A stretch of DNA of 64,000 bases from Anolis sagrei (lineage: Eukaryota > Chordata > Lepidosauria > Squamata > Anolidae): positions 124,500,752-124,564,751 of the forward strand of contig NC_090026.1 in NCBI RefSeq assembly GCF_037176765.1, written 5' to 3'. The first letter of the stretch is position 1. The number at the start of each line of letters is the position of its first letter. The translations under genes and the position numbers were made by a program. Shown here piece after piece: positions 31,141-41,800 of this stretch. The notes under the pieces are model-generated. The model ran no database searches. It was given only the letters and a program-made list of their open reading frames with translations, and was not told the origin of the DNA.

Positions 31141-31488
31141 ATCTAGGGGTATTGTGGTCATTGATTACTGCCTTTTCCTATAGAAGGATGCTCACTACAT
31201 GCCCCATCCCATTGGTATGGAATCTATACATGCCCTTTAATATTGAGAACCACTGCACTAGAGAGAGGAAAGGGGCAACTGGAGAACATCTGTAATCCAG
31301 AAACCAATGCTTCAACCATGGTTTCCAGTTCTATTTGTTTGGTAAGGTCTACAATGAAATACTTCTGAGATTTAGAAGTGACACAAAGCAACCCCAGAGA
31401 AGGAGGGACCATCAGGGAGGGGAACAGAATCAACACCATTTTAGTATCCACAAATTACATTACAAGTGTTTCTTCTCTCCAACTAAAG

Positions 31489-31623
31489 CAGTGGTTCTCA
31501 ACTTGTGGGTCCCCAGGTGTTTTGGTCTACAACTCCCAGAAATCCCAGCCAGTTTACCAACTGTTAGGATTTCTGGGAGTTGAAGGCCAAAACATTTGGG
31601 GACTGACAGGTTGAGAACCATTG
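31489..31623. mobile_element. hAT-like palindromic MITE with 8-bp TSD
   Basis: CAGTGGTTCTCAACTTGTGG to GACAGGTTGAGAACCATTG. Flanks AACTAAAG and AACTAGAG. Confidence 0.82.
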
Positions 31624-31901
31624 AACTAGAGAGAGGAAAGGGGCAACTGGAGGAAATCTGTAACCTAGAAACCAATGCCTCAACCATGGTTTCCACCGGG
31701 CCTATGCTGTGCATATTATGAAGGTCATAGGCAGAATGGAGATCACAGTTGTATTCGTTTGGTAAGGTCAGAAATAAAATACTTCCAAGGTTTAGAAGTG
31801 ACACAGAACAACCCCAGAGAAAGAGGGGCCAACATCAGGGAGGGGAATGAAATCAACACCATTTTCGTATCCACATATTGAACTACAAATGTTAGGAGCC
31901 A

Positions 31902-32310
31902 TCAGTGGCACAATGGGTTAAACCAGTGGTTCTCAACCTGGGGTCCCCAGATATTTTGGCCTATAACTTCCAGAAATCCCAGCCAGTTTACCAGATATTA
32001 GGATTTCTGGGAGTTGAAGGTCAAAAACATCTGGGAACCCCAGATTGTGAACTACTGGGTTAAACCCTTCTGCCAGAAAGACTGAAGACCGACAGGTTGG
32101 AGGTTCAAATCCAAGGAGATCAGGGATGAGCTCCCTCTGTCAGTTCCAGCTTCCCATGCAAGGACATGAAAGAAGCTTCCTACAAGGATGGTAAACATCA
32201 AAACATCAGGGCAACATCCCCTGGGCAACGTCCTTGCAGATGGCCAAATTTCTCACACCAGAAGCAACTTGCACTTTCTCAAGTTGCTTCTGACATGGAA
32301 AAATAAATTA
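31902..32310 (+). mobile_element. tRNA-derived SINE interrupted by a hAT-like MITE
   Basis: The head AGCCATCAGTGGCACAATGG is cut at GGTTAAAC by the MITE 31924-32057 and resumes with GGTTAAACCC. It continues to GACCGACAGGTTGGAGGTTC and the usual body. Confidence 0.85.
31924..32057. mobile_element. hAT-like palindromic MITE with perfect 8-bp TSD
   Basis: CAGTGGTTCTCAACCTGGGG to CAGATTGTGAACTACTG. The exact duplication GGTTAAAC lies at 31916-31923 and 32058-32065, inside a SINE. Confidence 0.92.
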
Positions 32311-33108
32311 CATGTGTTTCTTTTTTCCTACTAAAAGGTATAATTTATATGTCTGAATTTTAAAAAAAACAGGGAAAGAACACACACATCACCAGATACT
32401 CATTTCTTTAAAAAAGATACTAAAACGTGAGCTATATTGGCTTCGTCTTGATCAAACTTTGATGCTTGAGCTGAGAGTATAAAAAAAGAAAACAAAAACA
32501 AGTTTGCAAATTCCAAGCGGTTTAGTGCAGCAGAAGGGACAAAACTGTCCAGAGCTTAATCTTGCCATGTATGAATAATCTACTGGCAATCTTTTTTATT
32601 ATCATCATCATCATCACCATCATTATTATTGCTGTAAAAAGAGAACAAGGGCAGTTCTTTAGGGACCAGCATGTGCAGGAAAAAGGAAGCAAAAAAACAA
32701 AGGAGAAATGCATTTTTTTATCTCAAACACACCAGTGAAATGCTCTTGGAGAATCAAACAGAGCCAAGAAAGATTGGTTTCGGAAGGAACACACATACAA
32801 CAAACTACCTTCAGTCGCCAGACCGCATGATCAACTTGTGCTCGTTAATATCCGCGTAGGGAGAACGTCTTCTTTTGTGAATGGTTATGCACCGAAGCAC
32901 ACTCCTACTCTAGAGTTAAACAATACCTAGCAAACTTTGCAAAGGGACATTTCCCGTCTCCTTAAGTCTACTTGCAAGGGCCTCGTTTCCAGAAGCAGAA
33001 ACAATCCCATGAAAAGACATTCTGAAGAAACGTAAAAATTCTGGGATTGTCGCAATCTACACATACAGCTCTCGGGATCTGAAAATAATGGACAGAAATA
33101 GTGTAGAT

Positions 33109-33244
33109 CAGTGGTTCTCAACCTGGGGTCCCCAGATGTTTTTGGCCTACAACTCCCAGAAATCCCAGCCAGTTTACCAGCTGTTAGGATTTCTGGGAGT
33201 TGTAGGCCAAAAAACATCTGGGGACCCCAGGTTGAGAACCACTG
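33109..33244. mobile_element. Near-perfect palindromic hAT-like MITE with 8-bp TSD
   Basis: CAGTGGTTCTCAACCTGGGG to CAGGTTGAGAACCACTG, arms almost fully complementary. TSD GTGTAGAT at 33101-33108 and 33245-33252. The low divergence between arms suggests a young copy. Confidence 0.93.
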
Positions 33245-33347
33245 GTGTAGATGCACAAGAAGAGCCCCATTCCCACTGTTATCCAAACAGTGATTTGAGT
33301 AAATTCTTGGGAAACTTTCCATATCTAGGGACCTCATCACACTAGTT

Positions 33348-33501
33348 CAGGCACGGGCAAACTTGGGCCTTCCAGGTGTTTTGGACTTCAACTCCCACAA
33401 TTCCTAGCAGCTGAGGGGGAAAAGGAAAGGGCCTGAGGCTGCTAGGAATTGTGGGAGTTGAAGTCCAAAACACCTGGAAGGCCCAAGTTAGCCCGTGCCT
33501 G
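33348..33501. mobile_element. hAT-like palindromic MITE (CAGGCACGGGCAAACTT type)
   Basis: CAGGCACGGGCAAACTTGGG to AGTTAGCCCGTGCCTG. Flanks CACTAGTT and CACTAGAG, a degraded 8-bp TSD. Confidence 0.82.
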
Positions 33502-33509
33502 CACTAGAG

Positions 33510-33645
33510 AATGAATCCACTTTAAATCCTGTTGCTGCCTCCTGCAGAATTCTGGGGTTTGTAGTTTAGGGAAGAGCCTTTAACAGCATCACTAAACTAC
33601 AAACCCCACACTTCTGCAGGAGGCAAAAACCAGATTTAAAGTGGA
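33510..33645. mobile_element. Palindromic MITE (AATCCACTTTAAA type)
   Basis: AATCCACTTTAAATCCTGTT to AGATTTAAAGTGGATTCATT, with inner arms GGGGTTTGTAGTTTAG / CTAAACTACAAACCCC. Confidence 0.75.
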
Positions 33646-33856
33646 TTCATTGTCTGGTGTGATGAAGTCATAGAAGCAACTATGTCTGCAAAGTCTACTC
33701 TCCTTTCTGCAAGAGAGCTCTCCCACAAACAGAAAAAATGGTGTAAATTCGCTTTTCCCAGTCCAGCATTCTCCAGATAAGATTAGCACAGGCATGGGCA
33801 AACTTTGCCCCTCCAGGTGTTTTGGACTTGAACTCCCACAATTCCTAACAGCCTAC

Positions 33857-34782
33857 TACTGTCTTGTTGAAGCTTTTCATGGTTGGAATCACTGTGTTGT
33901 TATGAGTTTTCCAGGCTGTATGGCCATGTTCCAGAAGCATTCTCTTCTGACGTTTTGCCTGCATTTATGGCAGGCATCCTCAGAAGTTGTGAGGTCTGTT
34001 GGAAACTAGGAAAATTGGGTTTATATATTTGTGGAATAATGTCCAGGGTGGGAGAAAGAAATCTCGTTTGTAAGAACTAAGTGTGAATGTTTCAGTTAGC
34101 CATCTTGATTAGCATGTAATGGCCTGTGGGTCCCCAGATGTTTTCGTCTTCAACTCCCAGAAATCCTAACAGCTGGTAAACTGGCTGGGATTTCTGGGAG
34201 TTGTAGGCCAAAACACCTGGGGACTCACAGGTTGAGAACCACTGGAGTTTCAAGGTCTGGCCATTCAATGCTAAGCAAGGTGGCCAATTGCAACATTCAC
34301 ACTTCCCTTAAACAGACAATATTTCTTTCTAAGTTCTTGTGGGTTTTTTCGGGCTATATGGCCATGTTCTCCTGACGTTTCGCCTGCATCTATGGCAAGC
34401 ATCCTCAAAGGTGGAGGATCATTCCACAGATATATATAAACCCTTTTTCCCAGTTCCAACAGACCTCACCACCTCTGAGGATGCTTGCCATAGATGCAGG
34501 CGAAACGTCAGGAGAAATGCCTCTAGAACATGGCCATATAGCCCGAAAAAACCCACAAGAACTTAGTGATTCCAGCAATGAAAGCCTTCGACAATACAAT
34601 ATTTCTTTCTCCTACCCTGGACATTATTCCACAGATATATAAACCCAATTTTCCTAGTTTCCAACAGACCTCACAACCTCTGAGGATGCCTACCACAGAT
34701 GAAGGCGAAACATCAGGAAATAATGCTTCTGGAACATGTCCATATAGCCTGGGAAAACTCACAACAACTCAGCCTTTTGGCT
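33857..34782. mobile_element. Inverted-arm repeat with hammerhead-like motifs, copy 7, near complete
   Basis: The left arm (GTTGTTATGAGTTTTCCAGG) has the motif on the minus strand near 33949-33985. The right arm has it on the plus strand near 34680-34715 and ends GGGAAAACTCACAACAACTC. A MITE remnant (34125-34244) and a second family member (34331-34595) are inserted within. Confidence 0.7.
34331..34595. mobile_element. Compact inverted-arm element, copy 8, with 15-bp TSD
   Basis: 265 bp. The left arm AAGTTCTTGTGGGTTTTTTC is complementary to GAAAAAACCCACAAGAACTT in the right arm, which extends further to GAAAGCCTTCGACAAT. Motifs lie on the minus strand (34372-34408) and plus strand (34476-34512). 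TSD ACAATATTTCTTTCT is at 34316-34330 and 34596-34610, exact over 15 bp. Confidence 0.82.
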
Positions 34783-35817
34783 GTTAAGAATTGTGAAAGT
34801 CCAAAACACCTGGAGGGTCAAATTTTGCCCATGCCTGGATTAGCATCCCCATGATCACCATGGAGGTCCTGGCTTGACAAGATAGGAAATGCCAATTTAG
34901 AGGGAAAACTGGTGTCTATGAGTCGTAAAAAGCAGATGGGACATGGAGGAAGAAATATACTATGTTCCATTTGCAACCTTCCAGGTTAGAGAAATGGATG
35001 CACCTATTTCAGACATCCCATAAAACTCTGCTTGTCCCACAGCTGTTACTGCATTTGAGACTATTGTGACAACACAACAGCAGAAGCAAGCAGAGTTTTA
35101 AGAGAGCAGATATCCAACAGGGGAATTTCACAGAGATTGCAAATAGAGCATTATGAGAAACCAGAAAATATTTTCTGAACACATTATTTTTGCATTCAGT
35201 GGGAAATTAAGGCTAACTATCTGCACCTTAAAGGAATTCAAATAAGCCCCTTAAAGGCTGTCAAACCCCACTCTCTGCAGACTTTGCAAGATATTGCAAT
35301 AATTCAGTCTTATGTCTGGTCTTCTTTTCTTTGACCACATGGGTCCATCTTGCAAAAAAACACCTTTGCGGTTATGTGACAGCTCTATGTGGTCAAACGA
35401 TTCGGTCAAAAGAATGAAACCAACCCAGTGAAGAGTTGTGGAAACCCATTTGTGACTCTCAGTAGTACATCTGCTTTTTAGTTTTTTGTCAATCTCGCTC
35501 CCTTCCTTTGCTTTTCTTAAATAGTTAAGGCAATAATCAAACTACAACCATGCAGGTGAGGACAGGATGGGTCTGCACATCTGATGAAGGAAAAGGCGAG
35601 AACTGCCGGCGAGGGGATGAGAAGCCGAGGGGTGTGTGCGCGCGTGTGTGTGGCACCGGGAGACGTGGCGATGCTATCCGGAAAACAACTGAGGTTAAAG
35701 CTTCTAAGAAAGGGGCCTGTCGTTTGGTTCTTTGGCAGTAGTGGTTTTGCTTTTAGGCCAACAGAAGCGCTCGATTGTTGCACCCACGGGGACCGTCGAA
35801 GGGGAGTGTCTTTTTTT

Positions 35818-35892
35818 TTAATTGATGCTGAGCTGTGCAAACCCAATGAGCTTGCTGTCGTCGGGGATGTCGGAGCCTTCGACGCCAGAAGC
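35818..35892 (-). CDS. OXSR1: OXSR1 last coding exon and stop
   Basis: Encodes [20 protein letters not shown] then LSIN and TAA (35818-35820). Human ends [10 protein letters not shown]. The acceptor is GTTTCCAG. The 3'UTR continues leftward. Confidence 0.97.
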   Translation of the reverse strand, partial: ASGVEGSDIPDDSKLIGFAQLSIN

Positions 35893-38800
35893 CTGGAAAC
35901 AAACAGAAGCCCAACTAATGAAAGCCGTGCCATGTCAAGGCATTACATTATATGATCACCGCAGCAAGAATACTTTATGCACAAACATGGAAAACAAAAT
36001 CACAACTCCCAAAAGAAAAACAAAAATTCTAGAAATGGACAAGTTGTCTTGTTTGATAAAGGAAAAGTCAACTGGTAACTTCTTAAAAGAAGGGGAATTG
36101 TCTCATTTACTAAGAAAAAAGGGTGAAAATGCTTGTGGGTTTTGAAGATTAAGTAAAATACTGAAACAACACTTTTTCAGCCTAAAAAAGGGCTGAAAAA
36201 CTCAACTTATATTTGAGTATATATGGTAATTTGGATTGCTATATATGGAAATATATATATTGGGAAATCATCATTTTTACACATTTAATAACAACACTTA
36301 TTTTTCTGAAAATAATAATGACTATAGAGATTAAAAAACAGAAGCCCAATAACAATAAACACTATAAGGAGGAAAACATCATTTTCAGCTCATGCAGTGC
36401 CTGGTAATTTCTCTGCGAAGATAAGGTCCTTTTACGAAGGATGAGTTCTTCATGTATCCCTTCCAAAAGTTGTGCTGCAACTAATGCAAGTGATGGGCCA
36501 GGGAGCACAAGGGCTAATGAGGCTCAGTTACAGAAGGACAAGCTCAAAAACATCATGTTCAAAAGAATCAACAACAGTAACTGGGATTGTGGTGCAGCTG
36601 GCTGGGTGTCAGCTGCATTAAGATCACTACTGACCAAAAGGTCATGAGTCTGAAGCCAGCCTGGGTCGGAGTGAGCTTCTGGCCAATTTGTGTAGCTTGT
36701 TGTTGACCTTTGCAACCCGAAATACAGTTGCATCTGTCAAGTAGGAAATTTACGTACCACCTATGTGTGGGGAGGCTAATTTAACAAATTTACGAGGCCA
36801 TAAAAAATTATCCAGCAAAAGCATGTGGGGAATGCGGAAAGGACTTCATCAGTGTCGCAGATGGAAGGTGAAGCGACAGCTCCCCTGGTGGCCAGAAAAT
36901 TGGAATGTTAAATAGCCTCTGACTGTCTGTCCATATGTGTTGTGTGTCTATGGCATTGAATGTTTGCCATGTATGTGTACACTGTAATCCGCTCTAAAAA
37001 GGGCAGAATATAAATACTGTAAAAAAAAAAAATAACACGCAGATCTAGTTCCCCATCTACACTGAGCAATTAATGTAGTTCAAAGCTAGCTTCAAACTGT
37101 GTTAGCCAGACATCAAATGCCCACAAAAGCAAGCCTTTCATGTGCATCAGTGCTCTGTGATTTGTATCATCACTATCCTGACCTCAAACGGGCTCCAGGA
37201 TTTCCTAAGTACTGTAATTATGTGCATAGTGAAGACACTTTCTTCAATACCAGTTTGAAACTGCATTAAACTTGCAGAAAATGAGAACCGGGCATCACCC
37301 ACTGGGTACAGACAGCAGGTTTAAGGCCTGGCAGGCAAAAAAAGATGTGCCAGATGTCCTACAGAAACTGCGAGCATAGAAAGCCTCTTTGAGAGACCAA
37401 GTCAATAAAGGGAAATGTAGTAAATACCAGTTTGAAAGTGACAGATCGATTCGTCTGGGGCTCTTCCACAATTTTTTGTAAGTTGGCGGCAACTGAAATG
37501 ACAGAGAGGATGGAAACACTCAAACATAGGGTCTTTAAGCATAGTCATTATGAGCACATTTTTCTCAAAGTGTAGACATTCTGGCACAAGGAGGAACTGA
37601 GAAAACAATAAGACAACTAGTATCCACAAACCCAATAGTGGGAATTTCTACAACGCGAGCCATTCCTTACCTATTACTAAGTCTCTGCCGTCCACAAGGC
37701 CTGCTGAGATGAGTTCCTGGGAGACCCCATCAGCCGTATCTGGAAAGATCACAATTTGGAGAGCATCACAATTCCATGCAACTGAATCCAAATGCATTTA
37801 GGTTTTAAAGACAGTGGTTAAAGATATAATTTCTTGGAAAAGGGACAATTACAGCCAACCCTCCAAATTTATTGGGGTTAAAGGAGACCAGGACCTTGAT
37901 GAAAGTGAAAAACCTTAAACTTGTGTCCTCCAGCACACTATCATCCCCATTTAGAGGCTAAACTCAAACATCTATACAGATAATAAAAGTGAAAATATGT
38001 ATGTGTGTATGTGGCTGCGGTGCCCACTTCCACAGACAGGTTTCCTCTTCCACAAACAGGTTTGATCCACAGTGCTGAGGAGCTACCAAAAGGCCACCCT
38101 CCAAGGATATTTCAGGTTGCAGCGAACACCATAAACATGTAACCCAAACCATGCCAATGTCCTCCCCAAACACCATACTGCCCAACACCTAAGGAATGCT
38201 TTCATTTAAGGACAATTTCAACCTAGATTGTTTGTGTTTCCTTCACCACAGAGACATCCCAGTGGTGTGGAATTTGCATGATCCCGCCCATTGCCTCTCC
38301 CTTAACCCTTTCCTACTCTTTTCAACTCTGTCTGCATAACAACAAGAACAGAACTGATCAGCAACTAAACATACTGGAGAAGTTTGGGGGATTGCGTCCA
38401 CAGGATGGAAGTTATAGTTCACCCTGCACCAAGTCAGAGCACTGTGATCCCCACTGAAAATGGACCTGGATCTCATTTGGCACACAGAACCCCTATGACC
38501 TAGGTTTGGGGGGAATTCACCTTGATTTATAGACATATTAGTTACTGGGATTTATAGTTCACTTGCAATGCAAGAGCACTCTGAACCCCACTGATTTTTT
38601 TGTCGTGTCAAGAGTGACTCCTGGTGTGAGAGAAGTGGCCGTCTGCAAGGACGTTGCCCAGGGGACGCCTGGATGATTTGATGTTTTTATCATCCTTGTG
38701 GGAGGCTTCTCTCATGTCCCGCATGAGGAGCTGGAGCTGATAGAGGGAGCTCATCCGCCTCTCCCCGGATTTGAACCTGTGACCTGTCAGTCTTCAATCC

Positions 38801-41800
38801 TGCCGGCACAGGGGTTTAACCCACTGCGCCACTGGGGGCTCACTGATGATGGACCTGGAACTATCTTAGCACACAGAACCCCCATGACCAACAAAAAATG
38901 CAGGAGGGCTTTGGGGAAAATTCACCTTGATTTATAGAAATTGTTTGTAGATCCAGAGAGCACTGTGAACGCAAATAACAATGGATCTGCACCAAATTTG
39001 GCACGCATACCCAATATGCACACATTTGAGTACTGGTGGATTTGGGGTGGAATTGGCCTTGACACTTGTTAGTTGTAGGTACTGGGATTTATAGTTCACC
39101 TGCAATCAAAGAGCACTCCGAACCACACTGATGATGGACCTAACTTGGCACACAGAACCCCCATGACCAACTGAACGTACTGGAGGGATTTGACAGGACT
39201 GACCCACCATGGTGGGAGTTGTAATTCATCCTGCAGCTGGAGAACATACTGAACCCCACCAAGGATGCATCTCTAGAGCAAACTTGCCCAACACGACAAA
39301 CTTAAAGTATTGATGGAGTTTCGGGGGTTAACCTGGAATGATGCAAGTTATAGTGTACCCATAACCTTATGCATTTTGTAAAATAAAATAATGTGTGCTT
39401 CGAATAACTCAGGCAATGGCAGGTAACCAAGCTAGTATAAATATTTTAGTAACATCGAAAGCACTTTTGCAATGTCACATGCCTTCTCCATGACATTATA
39501 TTCTACCCTTTGAGCCCCACTCACCTCTTCCAGGCGTGAATTCAAATCGAATATCATTGAGTTCTTTTTTTGAATTCCTGTTGAGGCAGAGAAAACACAG
39601 TTAGATTGTAGTTAATGTTTTCTAGCCGTAACAGTGTTAAGATGTCTTAAAATAGTCTGGTTGCAAAATTCTCAAAATTTTGGCCCCATCATCACTTCAT
39701 TATAGTAACATTGAAAGCACTTTTGCAATGTCACATGCCTTCTCCATGACATTATATTCTACCCTTTGAGCCCCACCTCAGAGTCCAACACTGCAGTGAT
39801 CTATCTCTGGACTACAGCAACATCGAAGTCTGTTGCTTAAAATTATGAGATGAAAGTACAGGACAATATCATTTTGAAGAGAGATCTCTCCATCGCACAG
39901 TCAAATGATTCTGATCTTAAAATATTCACTATTCTCAGGACTCGTAAGAAACCCAGAAAGAGCATTGCAGATGCTGTTATGATATTGGTGTTGTTTGGTA
40001 ACTGGTAGGATTTCAACTTATGCCAATTCTATGCATGAGAAACCTCCAGGTCACCCTCTTGTCAACAATGCTCAGGTCTTGCAAATTTGCTTGACTGTCG
40101 CACCTCAGAGTAGAGTCACTTTGCTTAAGACACCAAAGAACACCCCAGCAGTAGTCTTTATGGTTTATTAAAGTAAAATATAGAAAGTTCAAAAAGGCAA
40201 AAGTATATTTCAAAAGATCAATCCAAGGTAACATAGGCAAACAAGATCCATGAAGACATGGCCAAGGCAAAGTCCCATGAGAACATAACAAAGTCCTAAA
40301 ACATGAACATGAAAGTTGCAAGATAAATCCAAAGTCTCTTAATTGAAGCAGGAAATTGCTCTGACACTGAGGCATATTCAAACAACTTGTTTAATACTCT
40401 TTGGACAACATGAAGGCGTTCCTATGGCCCCGAGCCTCCCTCTCTCGCCTGTTGACGATCCTGACACTCCTTCGAACCTTAATCCTTCGAAGCTCAATCT
40501 AAACCTCGGGTTTCATCAAGGTCAAATACCTTGTTAGTGCTTTTTCCCTCATTATCAGGCTGAGAACTATCTGGCTGAGAACCATCCTCCCTTCCTGAAT
40601 CCTGCACCTGGCTCTCAGTAGTTTCACTTTCCCCAGCGTCATCCCTTGCTGTGGGAAACAACTGAACTTCTGCCTCCTGTTCCTGGCCTTCTTCGTCTAA
40701 CACAGGGACATCATTGCTTTGCACCTGACTGTGAATCTGAACCCCATCATCCCCATCAGAATCATTGACACTATCTGTCAGGTTTTACAATGTATTGTAA
40801 TGTAATATAGCTGAGTCATGCACTGCTAATGGGCTTCTATTGGAAATGCTGAGTCCATGCATTAACTGTATATAGAACTTCATTTGGGGAATGTGTTCTG
40901 GCCTAGTCCAGGTGATTGTGAATGATGCAATCCTGGGTTTGAGTTGAGTCAATGAGTTGGGAACCAATTGGTGATTGCTATGTGTAAATGAATTGTATAT
41001 AAGGAAGTCATGTACAGTGTATATCTCTCCTTGTGCTGTGATGTTGTTTGTCGAAGGCTATATGTAATTAAAAGAACCTGTCTGCTAAGACAAGATATAA
41101 CTGTATGCTGTGGTAAGTTTGTAATATCATCTAGACTGGGGGGAAAACAATGGTAAAACTGACAATGGCCGGGCATGTACTCAAGTGTCTGTAAAAGGTT
41201 CCAGAGTGGCTGCAGGCTGTGGGAGCAGTTGACTGAAAATACTGTGAAGGAAGAAGCTACTGGAAAGCGCTGAAGTTGTGCAACTGATCTGCTGCTGAAC
41301 TGTGAAATTAATCTCAACACTATCACTCTGTGATGCCAGCTGAGTCACAACATTGACCAAGTCTTCCCACCTGTAATGCAACCTACTGTCTTCTACAGTG
41401 GCAAGCATTGGCCTTTGTAATAATCCACTTCTTAGGCAGACTTATCTGAAGGTGCCCAGTGGAGATCCACAACTAAGTAGGGATGCAACTTTGGTCTCCC
41501 AATGTCCTATTCCAGCACTCAAACCACTACAAACCACTAGCTTATTCTGCACTTACCTTAACCTTAGAACAAGGCTGATGGGGACTTTCGGTTCCTCTTG
41601 TGCTGGGGCTGCAGCAGGGGCAGGAGGTGCCTTTTTAAAAGAGGAGAAAGAAAAGAAAATGCCTGCTTATTTTCAGCGATGGGCTGAAGGATTGCCAGGA
41701 TTCTGTGGCTTTCAAGACTTGCAAACAAGCAACAGAAAATAAATCCGATGGTTCCACAGCTAGCACTGAGCATTTCCAACTGCAGAAGAATTCAACAAAT

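Larger units (their letters stand above)
33789..34837. mobile_element. hAT-like MITE split by a nested inverted-arm element; 8-bp TSD intact
   Basis: Left half 33789-33856 (CAGGCATGGGCAAACTTTGC), right half about 34783-34837 (AATTTTGCCCATGCCTG). TSD GATTAGCA at 33781-33788 and 34838-34845 is perfect. The roughly 925 bp between belong to the inverted-arm repeat family. Confidence 0.85.
28050..35817 (-). other. OXSR1: Probable OXSR1 3'UTR (about 7.8 kb)
   Basis: No splice donor or other coding exon was recognised between the OXSR1 stop and a minus-strand AATAAA at 28071-28076. That places a plausible cleavage site near 28050-28058, just beyond the 3' end of an LTR fossil. The parts 28080-29400 and 34850-35817 look unique, AT-rich and UTR-like, with a GC-rich patch at 35590-35700. 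The middle holds a MITE-seeded tandem array and nested insertions. The extent is inferred from one polyA signal, and shorter isoforms are likely. Confidence 0.55.
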
